Shown: one piece after another, positions 26,338 through 33,995 of the stretch | How positions within the stretch are numbered: the stretch's first letter is position 1 | How the letters are laid out: every line of letters begins with the position of its first letter | DNA from: CAXDOZ01 sp963991145 | GTDB lineage: Bacteria > Bacteroidota > Bacteroidia > Chitinophagales > JABDMM01 | Reading direction: 5' to 3' | NCBI GenBank assembly: GCA_963991145.1 | Contig: CAXDOZ010000013.1 | Location: 1 to 34,679, forward strand | DNA: 34,679 nucleotides | The notes under the pieces: generated by a model | Told to the model about the DNA's origin: nothing | What the model saw: the letters and a program-made list of their open reading frames with translations, nothing else | Databases searched by the model: none | Translations under genes and position numbers: made by a program

Positions 26338-26476
26338 CAAGCATGTCATGGCATTGTCAGGAAATGGCAGTTAGACTTTGGTTATACACTGTGCCTATCT
26401 TTTAAAGGATTCATTAAACCTTTTCTATTGCCCGATTGTCGCAGACTTTGGTCTTGAGCGTCTCGCGGGTTACCAA

Positions 26477-26490
26477 TTCATTCAAATGAA
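26477..26490. repeat. Short inverted repeat upstream of the M43 protease
   Basis: TTCATT-CA-AATGAA, a perfect 6-bp dyad with a 2-base centre, in the 234-base intergenic region 26338-26571. Could be an operator or a stem; no binding protein is known. The same region has AGACTTTGGT twice (26373-26382 and 26443-26452). Confidence 0.35.
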
Positions 26491-26509
26491 GGTGTTAAAT
26501 TCGTGGCGC

Positions 26510-26526
26510 TTAAGGAGCAACCTTAA
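26510..26526 (+). promoter_or_regulatory. Hairpin with a Shine-Dalgarno-like core before the M43 protease
   Basis: TTAAGG-AGCAA-CCTTAA: a 6-bp perfect stem whose 5' arm and loop contain AAGGAG (26512-26517), 9 bases before an ATG at 26527. That ATG is in frame with the protease gene and would extend its N-terminus by 15 residues. Confidence 0.4.
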
Positions 26527-26571
26527 ATGTGGTTTAGGGTTCTTAAAACTGAGCTAACAATAACACAACCC

Positions 26572-28443
26572 ATGCGGAACTTAATTCTTTCAATCTTTTT
26601 GGCCTCAGCAGCCATCTTTTCTATACAAGCCCAGGAACCTTGCGGGATTGAACATGATCAGGAATTTATGGATCATTTCATGACCAAGGATATGAGTTAT
26701 ATCCAGAGTGGTCAGGGACGCGCAGCCACCCAATGGGTGCCAATTCAGTACCATATTGTGGGCAGAGATAATGGAACAGGTTATTTCTACACCAGAGATA
26801 TTGTAGAGCTTCACTGCAGCTTGAATGAGCGAATGGCTAGTTCAGATATTCAGTTCTACATGCACGACCTGCCTAATTACATTAATAACAGTAATTACTT
26901 TGAGTTTACCAGCACATGGACTGGAAATGCAATGATGAATCAATACAATATCTCCACGGTATGTAATGTATACATCGTTGAAGATCCAAGAGGTGTTTGT
27001 GGATATGCGTTTTATCCAGGTTCAGGACCTGGTGGACGAGGAGGAATTGTATTGAACAAAAGTTGTGCAGGTCCAGGCTCTACTACATTGGTTCACGAAA
27101 TGGGCCATTACTTAGGCCTACCTCACACATTCTCAGGTTGGGAAGGTGGAAATCCTCCATCAGCCTCGCAGCAGGAAAGAGTGAATGGATCAAATTGCAG
27201 AACTGCAGCTGATAGATTTTGCGATACACCAGCTGATTTCATTAGCGACAGATGGACATGCCCCTTCACAGGAACTGAAACTGATTTGAATGGTGACCTT
27301 TATCGAACTGTTCTTGATGGAACTCTATACATGTCATATGCAAATGATGGTTGCCACACAAGATTCAGTCAGGAGCAGATTACAGAAATGTACACGGTAC
27401 TTCCTACTGAAAGACCATACCTTTTGAATGGTCCTACAATTACTCCTAAGACACTGGATACTGCTATTCTTACCTCTCCAAGTCCAGGTTTCGCCCAATT
27501 ACCAGCAAACTTTGTAAATCTTAAATGGAATGCAGTTCCGGATGCAGATTACTATCATGTATTGGTAACAAGATTTCTAAATCCAAATCAATTTAACATT
27601 GATACAATTGTATCAGATACTTCAGTAATTCTTAGGAATCTACAAGGTAGCTATAATTACAGATGGAGAGTAAAAGCACTTTCAAAGGACAATTTCTGTG
27701 CTGGTTACTCCCAGGAATCAAATTTCTCTACTACTAACCTTACAGTAGAAGTCAACAAATTCCTTCCAAGCTGTAACGGAGAAGATGACGGGGCATTAGG
27801 TCTTGAGGTATATGGAGCGACTAGTCCAATTTCGTATTCATGGTCAAATGGAATTAACCAGAATCCTCAGGGATTTTTAGGAGCTGGAAATTATCAGGTA
27901 ACAGTAACTGATGGTGCTAACCAAACAGTAATTCTCGACATTGATCTTGATGAACCTGAAGAGATCGATATTAGAGTTGAACCGATCGGAAACGGATATC
28001 TGCGCGCAAGCGCTACCGGAGGAGTTCCACCTTATGTTTTTGAATGGCCAGATGGTTCAACAGGTACAGATTGGTTTGCAGGAAACACTGGCTCTTACAG
28101 CGTGAAACTAACCGATGATAATCGTTGTGAGATCCTTAAGAGCTATTCTTTCACTTCGATTGGTGAGTCTCTTGAGAATTTCTCAGATCTAAAATTGTAT
28201 CCAAACCCAGTTAATTCCGGTCAGTCAGTTAAACTTGAGTTTACAGGTTCAGAAAGTGAAGAAACTATTCTAACGGTTTGGAGTCTTGACGGCAGAGAAG
28301 TTTTGCAGGAAGTGATTCCTTCCGGAAGTCGTCAGGTAACTACTGAAATTCCAACAGCAGGTTTCAGCCCTGGAATGTATATGGTAGGCCTGGTTAGTGG
28401 AGCTGATAATGCAGTTTTGAGATTTAGTTATACTGGAAACTAA
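26572..28443 (+). CDS. Secreted M43-family metalloprotease with SprB-like repeat and T9SS domain
   Basis: 623 aa from the ATG at 26572, which gives a clean signal peptide (MRNLILSIFLASAAIFSIQAQ); the ATG at 26527 is in frame and has an AAGGAG in front but adds 15 residues before the signal. The catalytic motif is HEMGHYLGLPH (H175-H185, an extended zinc-binding metzincin motif of cytophagalysin/pappalysin type), and LYMSYANDGCHTRFSQEQITEM is the Met-turn region. An Ig/fibronectin-like domain follows (about 290-390), then a SprB-like repeat (about 395-480; SCNGEDDGALGLEVYGATSPISY, GNYQVTVTDG) and a second half-repeat, and a C-terminal T9SS sorting domain (LKLYPNPVNSGQSVKLEF, from about 540). 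It is a secreted extracellular protease. Its stop overlaps tilS by four bases. Confidence 0.9.
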   Translation: MRNLILSIFLASAAIFSIQAQEPCGIEHDQEFMDHFMTKDMSYIQSGQGRAATQWVPIQYHIVGRDNGTGYFYTRDIVELHCSLNERMASSDIQFYMHDLPNYINNSNYFEFTSTWTGNAMMNQYNISTVCNVYIVEDPRGVCGYAFYPGSGPGGRGGIVLNKSCAGPGSTTLVHEMGHYLGLPHTFSGWEGGNPPSASQQERVNGSNCRTAADRFCDTPADFISDRWTCPFTGTETDLNGDLYRTVLDGTLYMSYANDGCHTRFSQEQITEMYTVLPTERPYLLNGPTITPKTLDTAILTSPSPGFAQLPANFVNLKWNAVPDADYYHVLVTRFLNPNQFNIDTIVSDTSVILRNLQGSYNYRWRVKALSKDNFCAGYSQESNFSTTNLTVEVNKFLPSCNGEDDGALGLEVYGATSPISYSWSNGINQNPQGFLGAGNYQVTVTDGANQTVILDIDLDEPEEIDIRVEPIGNGYLRASATGGVPPYVFEWPDGSTGTDWFAGNTGSYSVKLTDDNRCEILKSYSFTSIGESLENFSDLKLYPNPVNSGQSVKLEFTGSESEETILTVWSLDGREVLQEVIPSGSRQVTTEIPTAGFSPGMYMVGLVSGADNAVLRFSYTGN

Positions 28444-29786
28444 TCTGGCTTCCAGGTAAAACGAATAAAGGAAACATCAGACGCCCTCTTTTTAGGAAGA
28501 CGGGCGTCTTTTCTTTTTCCAATAAGCCATAGGCATTGATCTCCGTGCTCCAGGAGCTTTTGATTCTGCTTTTCTATTGGCTCCTGTTTTGTATCTGTAA
28601 GGTAATCGCTGATCTTCTTCTTCATCGGAGCTCCTGATTCCTTCTTCATCCCTTCGGGATAAAAGAAATCCCCTTTCTCCCAGTTCCTTAGGCAAAACGG
28701 GAATGAATATTCATCCAACGGCAGGAAGAGTTTGACTCTTGATTCTTTTCCAGGGATCTTGCTGGCTGGAATTCGATCAACTTTGAGAACTCCGCTGCCT
28801 GTTTGATAGCTTCCAAAGTCTGTGACCAGAATCTTCTCTTCGGTTTGGAGATTGATAGGAGTTATGACAAGGTCTTTGCGTTGAACCCAGATCAGATAAT
28901 CCTTAGAGTAGAAATGAGATCCTACCCGGCCCGGAAGACTATCCCAAATTTCGGCCACCTGTTTTCTATCGAATCCAAATCTGTGAAGACTCTCAAACAG
29001 AATCGTTCTGCCTGCCGGGTGCTTTTGTATACCGGTAAGGCTGATGGAAAGACCGTATTTATGCTCAGAGACGAGTTTTCTAGTTTCAGCTTCAAGAGAT
29101 AGTTGATATAGATAATTGATCTCTGAGTAATCCCGTGCTCTGTCTGATAAGGTATTATCCAGCGAAGGATTGATTTCTTTGGCAAGTGGGATGACCCTGT
29201 TTCTGAGGGTGTTTCTTGAGTATCTGTCTGAGTAGTTACTTTGATCATCCCTGAACGAGATCTTCCTTTCCTTCAAATAAGTGATCAATTCATCTTTGGA
29301 AAAGGGGAGAAGGGGCCTGATCACATAGGATCTCTTTTCTGGAATGCCCTGCAAACCATTTATCCCTGATCCTCTGATAAAGTTTAGGAGCATTGTCTCT
29401 ACCTGGTCATTCTTATGGTGCCCGGTAGCAATGAATGAGTAAGAGTTCTCACTTCTAACTTTTTCAAACCAGTTATATCTGAAATCTCTGGCTGACTCCT
29501 GAATAGCAGTTTTTGTGTTAATGTTTGCTCTGGTTTCGTAAAAGTCAACCTTTAGGCCTTCGGCCAGATTGCGGCAAAACACATTGTCTTGCTCAGATTC
29601 CTCTCCTCTAAGACCAAAGTTCACATGAGCGAGTGCAATCGGTACATCTATCTCAACTAATAGGCTTGCTAGCGCAACAGAATCAGCCCCACCACTAAGA
29701 GCAACCAAAATGGTTGGCATGTCAGATGACCAGTATCCCAGCTCTAGAAAGTTGGATTGAAAGCGATCTTTGAGACTCTTAGTCAT
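28440..29786 (-). CDS. tilS: tRNA(Ile)-lysidine synthetase
   Basis: 448 aa. Attaches lysine to C34 of the CAU anticodon of tRNA(Ile2) using ATP, changing its codon reading from AUG to AUA. N-terminal PP-loop motif SGGADS (31-36) in ILVALSGGADSVALASLL; further N-type ATP-pyrophosphatase motifs (HVNFGLRGEES, FIATGHHKNDQVETMLLNFIRGSGINGL, PLLPFSKDEL) and a TilS substrate-binding and C-terminal domain (about 230-448; KKISDYLTDTKQEP, CLWLIGKRKDARL). Translation is coupled to the upstream TPR gene (ATGA overlap, 29783-29786). A terminator-like hairpin for the convergent protease gene lies inside the 3' coding part. Confidence 0.96.
   Translation of the reverse strand: MTKSLKDRFQSNFLELGYWSSDMPTILVALSGGADSVALASLLVEIDVPIALAHVNFGLRGEESEQDNVFCRNLAEGLKVDFYETRANINTKTAIQESARDFRYNWFEKVRSENSYSFIATGHHKNDQVETMLLNFIRGSGINGLQGIPEKRSYVIRPLLPFSKDELITYLKERKISFRDDQSNYSDRYSRNTLRNRVIPLAKEINPSLDNTLSDRARDYSEINYLYQLSLEAETRKLVSEHKYGLSISLTGIQKHPAGRTILFESLHRFGFDRKQVAEIWDSLPGRVGSHFYSKDYLIWVQRKDLVITPINLQTEEKILVTDFGSYQTGSGVLKVDRIPASKIPGKESRVKLFLPLDEYSFPFCLRNWEKGDFFYPEGMKKESGAPMKKKISDYLTDTKQEPIEKQNQKLLEHGDQCLWLIGKRKDARLPKKRASDVSFIRFTWKPD
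28479..28519 (+). terminator. Terminator-like hairpin of the M43 protease inside the tilS coding region
   Basis: AGACGCCC (28479-28486) pairs perfectly with GGGCGTCT (28502-28509); the intervening sequence can extend the stem by about five pairs with one bulged base. On the + strand it is followed by a T-rich tract to 28518; on the - strand it is not followed by T-rich sequence. It lies 36 bases after the protease stop codon. Confidence 0.65.
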
Positions 29787-30097
29787 GACCTTTCATCAAT
29801 TGCCTGCTTTAACTCCCGGTAGTCATTTTGTGCAGATTCTTCCTTACAAATTTCCAATCCCCTTCTAAAAATTTCCATTGCTTCTTCTTCTTTTCCGATC
29901 TCTTCCAATAAGATTCCCCAATGAAGATAAGTGCCTGTATATTTGGGGTGATTTTCAGCCAGGGAGCGGTACTTTTTTTCCGCTTCAATTGGTTTTTGCT
30001 CCCGGGTCAGTTCCTGGGCAATAGCAAACTTGATAAACGGGTCTAAAGGCCTGTCACTCTCGAGTTTGAGCAATTTTACCAAACGGTTGTTTTTCAT
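29783..30097 (-). CDS. Small TPR-like protein
   Basis: 104 aa, no signal peptide. Two or three helix-pair repeats can be aligned: DPFIKFAIAQELTREQKPIEAEKKYRSLAENHPKYTGTYLHWGILLEEIGKEEEAMEIFRRGLEI. The hallmark small residues at TPR positions (the G and A of GILLEEIGKEEEAMEIF) are visible. Probably a scaffold for protein-protein contacts. The gene is upstream of tilS and overlaps its start by four bases. Its start region overlaps the divergent etfB promoter. Confidence 0.75.
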   Translation of the reverse strand: MKNNRLVKLLKLESDRPLDPFIKFAIAQELTREQKPIEAEKKYRSLAENHPKYTGTYLHWGILLEEIGKEEEAMEIFRRGLEICKEESAQNDYRELKQAIDERS

Positions 30098-30116
30098 GTG
30101 GTTTTTGCTAATTTTG
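30087..30116 (+). promoter_or_regulatory. Promoter of etfB-etfA
   Basis: TTG at 30087-30089, a 19-base spacer and TAATTTTG at 30109-30116 match the Bacteroidota -33/-7 consensus exactly in spacing and core. The transcript would start near 30123 with a leader of about 54 bases. The -33 lies within the first codons of the divergent TPR gene. Confidence 0.65.
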
Positions 30117-30135
30117 GCGAACCTTTTTTAGACCT

Positions 30136-30157
30136 TATCCTTTGTCTATTAAGGATA
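30136..30157 (+). repeat. Inverted repeat in the etfB leader
   Basis: TATCCTT (30136-30142) and AAGGATA (30151-30157) form a perfect 7-bp stem with an 8-base loop, 20 bases before the etfB start codon and directly inside the predicted leader. Confidence 0.5.
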
Positions 30158-30176
30158 TCAATAAGCTATCGAAATT

Positions 30177-30917
30177 ATGAAAATACTTGTTTGCGTAAGC
30201 AAAGTACCAGACACCACATCCAAGATCACATTCAAGGATGAAAACAGTGTCTTTAATACCGACGGTGTACAATTCATTATGAACCCAACTGATGAGTGGT
30301 ATGCCCTTGTAAGAGCAATTGAATTGAAAGAACAGCATGGAGGATCTGTAACACTTGTTAATGTAGGTGGAGCAGAGAATGATCAGGTGATCCGCAAAGG
30401 ATTGGCTGTAGGAGCGGATGATGCAGTTCGAATCAATATGGATGCAACTGATGCGTATCAGGTGGCAGGTCAAATTGCTAGCTATGCTAAAGATCAGGGC
30501 TATGACCTGATCATCGCCGGTAAGGAAACAATCGACTATAATGGTTTTGAAGTAGGAGGCATGTTAGCTGAGTTTATGGATCTTCCTTATGTAGCACTTG
30601 CTACTCATATGGATGTTGCAGATGGGAAGGCAACAGTAAACCGTGAGATTGAAGGCGGTGAAGAAACTGTTGAAATTTCTCTTCCTGCAGTTATCAGTGC
30701 ACAAAAGGGAATGGCAGAGCAAAGAATCCCAAACATGAGAGGGATTATGCAAGCCAGAACAAAGCCGCTTCAAGTGGTAGATCCTTCAGATGTTGAAGCA
30801 TTGACAGGGATTGCTCACTATGAGCTTCCTCCAGCGAGATCGAATGTTAAGCTGGTAGATGCTGATAACATCGATGAGCTGGTAAATCTTTTACATAACG
30901 AAGCAAAAGCAATCTAG
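30177..30917 (+). CDS. etfB: Electron transfer flavoprotein beta subunit
   Basis: 246 aa. Beta subunit of the ETF heterodimer, which takes electrons from acyl-CoA and other dehydrogenases. The N-terminal pattern MKILVCVSKVPDTTSKI and the conserved block NPTDEWYALVRAIELKEQ, LIIAGKETIDYNGFEVGGMLAEFMDLPYV and VSLPAVISAQ-like segment (EISLPAVISAQKGMAEQRIPNMRGIMQARTK) are typical of group I EtfB. AMP binding in this family lies around residues 100-130. The stop codon overlaps a consensus Shine-Dalgarno for etfA. Confidence 0.95.
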   Translation: MKILVCVSKVPDTTSKITFKDENSVFNTDGVQFIMNPTDEWYALVRAIELKEQHGGSVTLVNVGGAENDQVIRKGLAVGADDAVRINMDATDAYQVAGQIASYAKDQGYDLIIAGKETIDYNGFEVGGMLAEFMDLPYVALATHMDVADGKATVNREIEGGEETVEISLPAVISAQKGMAEQRIPNMRGIMQARTKPLQVVDPSDVEALTGIAHYELPPARSNVKLVDADNIDELVNLLHNEAKAI

Positions 30918-30921
30918 GAGG
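30916..30921 (+). promoter_or_regulatory. Consensus Shine-Dalgarno of etfA
   Basis: AGGAGG, 7 bases before the etfA ATG (30929) and overlapping the etfB stop TAG (30915-30917). Most genes in this window lack a visible Shine-Dalgarno, so this is unusual here. Confidence 0.7.
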
Positions 30922-30928
30922 ATTTAAG

Positions 30929-31891
30929 ATGTCAGTACTAGTTTATATAGACGTAGCAGATAAAAAGATCAAGAAGCCTTCATTAGAAGCAGCCAGTTAT
31001 GGGTCTCGTATTTCTGATGGGAATGCCACCGCAGTAGTTTTAGGAGAACTGGAAGTTGGTGAGATTGAAAAACTTGGGGAGTACGGAATTGGAAAGGTAC
31101 TTCACTCTTCTGATAGCAGATTTAACAACTTTGATTCCTCAGCATACACAAAGGCTGTAGCTAAAGCTGCTGAGCAAGTGAATGCAAAAACAGTTATCCT
31201 TTCTTTTAATCAAAATGGAAAGGCTTTAGGCCCAAGACTTTCAGTTAGGCTTAAAGCTGGATACATTCCTGGCGCGGCAAGTATGCCAGATGCAAATGGA
31301 TTGATCTCAAAGTCAGTTTTCTCTGGTAAGGCGATCGCTCATTACAAAGTCAATTCAGATAAGAGTGTGATCGGTTTAGGCTTGAACTCTGTTCCTCCTG
31401 TGAAGGAATCCGGAACAGCTGCAATTGAGCCATTCGATGCCGGATTATCTGATGGAGATTTCACCACTACAGTTACTGCAGTGAACAAGATTCAGGGCCA
31501 GATTCCACTTACTGAAGCTGATATTGTTGTTTCAGCTGGTCGTGGTTTAAAGGGACCTGAGAATTGGGGTATGATCGAAGAGCTTGCCACTGAGCTGAAT
31601 GCTGCCACTGCATGTTCAAGACCAGTTGCCGATGTAGGATGGAGACCTCACCACGAACACGTAGGACAAACAGGAGTTACTGTAAAGCCAAACCTATACT
31701 TTGCTATAGGGATCAGCGGTGCTATTCAACACCTTGCAGGAGTTAATAGCAGCAAGACTATTGTTGTGATCAATAATGATTCTGAAGCGCCTTTCTTCAA
31801 GGCAGCAGATTATGGAATTGTTGGAGATGCATTTGATGTTGTTCCAAAATTGATCGAGTCTATGAAGAAGTTCAATGCGGCTAATGAATAG
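30929..31891 (+). CDS. etfA: Electron transfer flavoprotein alpha subunit
   Basis: 320 aa. Alpha subunit carrying the FAD. N-terminal domain about 1-190; C-terminal FAD-binding domain with AGRGLKGPENWGMIEELATELNAATACSRPVADVGWRP, HVGQTGVTVKPNLYFAIGISGAIQHLAG (FAD-contacting), NNDSEAPFFKAADYGIVGDAFDVVP, all typical of EtfA. The start is 11 bases after the etfB stop with an AGGAGG in between; the two are an operon. No dehydrogenase or ETF-quinone oxidoreductase partner is in the window. A strong terminator follows. Confidence 0.96.
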   Translation: MSVLVYIDVADKKIKKPSLEAASYGSRISDGNATAVVLGELEVGEIEKLGEYGIGKVLHSSDSRFNNFDSSAYTKAVAKAAEQVNAKTVILSFNQNGKALGPRLSVRLKAGYIPGAASMPDANGLISKSVFSGKAIAHYKVNSDKSVIGLGLNSVPPVKESGTAAIEPFDAGLSDGDFTTTVTAVNKIQGQIPLTEADIVVSAGRGLKGPENWGMIEELATELNAATACSRPVADVGWRPHHEHVGQTGVTVKPNLYFAIGISGAIQHLAGVNSSKTIVVINNDSEAPFFKAADYGIVGDAFDVVPKLIESMKKFNAANE

Positions 31892-31912
31892 CCCAGTTTT
31901 ATAGGATTTCAG

Positions 31913-31948
31913 AAGCCCGCTATATCATTATTAGCGGGCTTTTTTTTT
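31913..31948 (+). terminator. Rho-independent terminator after etfA
   Basis: 10-bp perfect stem AAGCCCGCTA (31913-31922) with TAGCGGGCTT (31932-31941), 9-base loop, T run to 31948. It separates etfBA from the DUF151 gene. Confidence 0.92.
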
Positions 31949-32012
31949 AGCTTTAGATTCTTTATATCTTTTCCAATTAAACCGTCAGTAGAGGTCAGGA
32001 GCCTAGTATCGC

Positions 32013-32636
32013 ATGGAGAAAATTCAACTCGAAATCGTCGCGCTGTCTCAGAGTGTGACTCAAGCACAATCTTACGCAGTTGTTTTAGGTGAAGTTAGAG
32101 GAAGTCGCAGATTGCCAATTGTGATCGGAGGCTTTGAGGCTCAGGCTATTGCAGTGGCTCTTGAAAAGATGACACCAAGCAGGCCACTCACCCACGACCT
32201 GTTAAAAAACCTCTGTGATACATTCAATGTGGAGCTGGATCATATCGTGATCAATAATCTGGTTGATGGAATCTTTTATGCTCAATTGGTTTGTAATAAA
32301 GATGGATTAACTGTAGAGATCGATTCTCGAACATCTGATGCGATTGCCCTGGCAGTCAGATTTGGTTGTCCGGTATACACATACGACTTCATTCTTGATT
32401 CTGCAGGCATTACGGTGGAAGAAGCCACTGAAATGGGAGCCGAGCCTGAGTTGGATGAAGAAGAAGAGGATATTGATGAGCAATCTTTAGAGCAAGAAAT
32501 TGAAAGTATTGCTGAATCAAATATCTACGAAGATTATACTGTCGCAGAGCTTGAAGAGATGCTCGAGAATTCTTTGAAAAAAGAGGATTACGAGAAAGCT
32601 GCTCGAATTCGGGACGAGCTCAATAAGCGTAAGTAA
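32013..32636 (+). CDS. Bifunctional nuclease family protein (DUF151) with C-terminal UVR motif
   Basis: 207 aa, cytoplasmic. Residues about 1-130 are the BFN/DUF151 domain (EKIQLEIVALSQSVTQAQSYAVVLGEVRGSRRLPIVIGG region with the conserved IGGFEAQAIAVALE, PSRPLTHDLLKNL, DSRTSDAIALAVRFGCPVY). The family includes plant and bacterial BFN-like nucleases acting on RNA and DNA. It is followed by a strongly acidic linker (about 140-170) and a C-terminal UvrB/UvrC-like helical motif (AELEEMLENSLKKEDYEKAARIRDELNKRK, from about 178), as commonly seen in Bacteroidota members. It sits 16 bases upstream of the nucleoside transporter gene. A weak TATCTTTT -7-like element is at 31965-31972. Confidence 0.9.
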   Translation: MEKIQLEIVALSQSVTQAQSYAVVLGEVRGSRRLPIVIGGFEAQAIAVALEKMTPSRPLTHDLLKNLCDTFNVELDHIVINNLVDGIFYAQLVCNKDGLTVEIDSRTSDAIALAVRFGCPVYTYDFILDSAGITVEEATEMGAEPELDEEEEDIDEQSLEQEIESIAESNIYEDYTVAELEEMLENSLKKEDYEKAARIRDELNKRK

Positions 32637-32652
32637 AACCCCATCCCATTCC

Positions 32653-33995
32653 ATGGACATTCTAAGAGGATTTCTGGGAGTAGTTGTATTAATTGCTTTC
32701 TGTTGGCTGATAAGTGCAGATAGAAAAGCGATCAACTGGAGATTAGTGATTGTAGGATTGATACTCCAATTGACTTTTGCACTACTGGTTCTAAAGGTAG
32801 ATTCTGCCAGAGCAGTTTTTGATGGGATAAGTTCATTTTTTGTCAGACTGCTTGATTTCTCTACGGCGGGTGCCGATTTTGTTCTTGGTTCCTGGCCTGA
32901 GCAAGCGATAATTTCAGAGTCTGGAAAGGACGCCGCCGGCAATGATACGATTCAACCCTTCAGGATCGGTTATATGTTTGCTTTTAAGGTCCTCCCAACC
33001 ATTATATTTTTCTCTGCGCTTACCAGCCTGCTTTACTATCTGGGAATTCTTCAAAAAGTCATCTGGGGAATTGCCTGGGTCATGAAGAGAACCATGCGTT
33101 TGAGCGGGGCTGAATCATTAGCGGCTGCAGCCAATATCTTTATTGGGCAAACAGAAGCTCCTCTCGTCATTAAGCCATACCTGAATTCTATGACGAAGTC
33201 TGAGATCCTTTCTCTTATGACTGGAGGTATGGCGACTATAGCAGGAGGGGTCCTGGCAGCCTACATAGGGTTCTTAGGAGGTGATAGCGAGGCGGAACAG
33301 CAAATATTCGCAACTCACTTATTGACGGCATCCATTATGTCTGCACCGGCAGCCATAGTGGCCGCAAAGATACTTTACCCGGAAGTTGAACCTGAGAAGG
33401 TCAATTCTGAATTAGAGGTGCCAAAGGAGAAAATTGGTACGAATGCCCTTGATGCTGTTACAAACGGAACCAGAGATGGATTAAGACTTGCCGTGAATGT
33501 GGGTGCAATGCTCATTGTTTTCACAGCATTTATGGCAATGTTCAACTACATGTTCAAAGAGTGGATAGGAGAGTGGACCAACTTAAATGGCTTAATTGTG
33601 GAGAGCACGGATGGGGCTTATTCAGGACTTACCCTTCAATTGTATTGGGTATGATCTTTTCGCCTGTAGCATGGATTCTGGGTGTTGCTCCTAAGGATAT
33701 GGTTGTAGTAGGGCAATTGCTTGGAGAAAAGACTATCCTAAATGAGTTCTTTGCTTATGCTTCTCTTGGTCAAATGAAAGCAAGTGGAGCGATCTCCGAC
33801 CCCAAGTCGATCATTATTGCCACCTATGCTCTTTGTGGCTTTGCAAATGTTGCTTCTATTGGAATTCAAATTGGAGGCATCGGTGCTTTAGCACCAAAAA
33901 GGCAGCAAACACTTGCTGCCTTCGGGGTTAGGTCACTTATAGGTGGAACGATAGCCTGCTTCCTAACTGCAACTATCGCTGGTATGATCGTTTAG
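32653..33995 (+). pseudogene. Concentrative nucleoside transporter (NupC/CNT), frameshifted
   Basis: Two overlapping frames together encode a ~447 aa CNT-family transporter. The 5' frame (32653-33654, 333 aa) carries the N-terminal helices and the core with FIGQTEAPLVIKPYL, GGMATIAGGVLAAYIGFLG, ATHLLTASIMSAPAAI and DGLRLAVNVGAMLIVFTAFMAM. The 3' frame (33561-33995) continues exactly where the family continues: LGMIFSPVAWILGVAPKD, VGQLLGEKTILNEFFAYASLGQM, ATYALCGFANVASIGIQIGGIGALAP. The break is near 33634-33640, where one base appears to be missing: reading CTT CAA then ATT GTA TTG restores frame. No canonical slippery heptamer is visible, so this is a true frameshift or a sequencing/assembly error rather than recoding. 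If intact, it imports nucleosides with Na+ or H+. Its end overlaps the lipoprotein gene by TTAG. Confidence 0.85.

Noticed and set aside
26404..26424. AAAGG...CCTTTT stem as a terminator of tamL
   Set aside because: Only a 5-bp A/T-rich stem with a 10-base loop and interrupted T tract; too weak to call.
26373..26452. Direct repeat AGACTTTGGT at 26373-26382 and 26443-26452
   Set aside because: Ten bases, only two copies, 70 bases apart; could be chance, and neither is positioned as a promoter with the right spacing.
28803..29102. 99-codon + strand open frame within tilS
   Set aside because: Antisense shadow of tilS; no start context, no recognisable domain.
33561..33654. Programmed -1 frameshifting in the nucleoside transporter gene
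   Set aside because: The shift direction fits, but there is no X-XXY-YYZ slippery heptamer and no convincing downstream pseudoknot; an indel or sequencing error is simpler.
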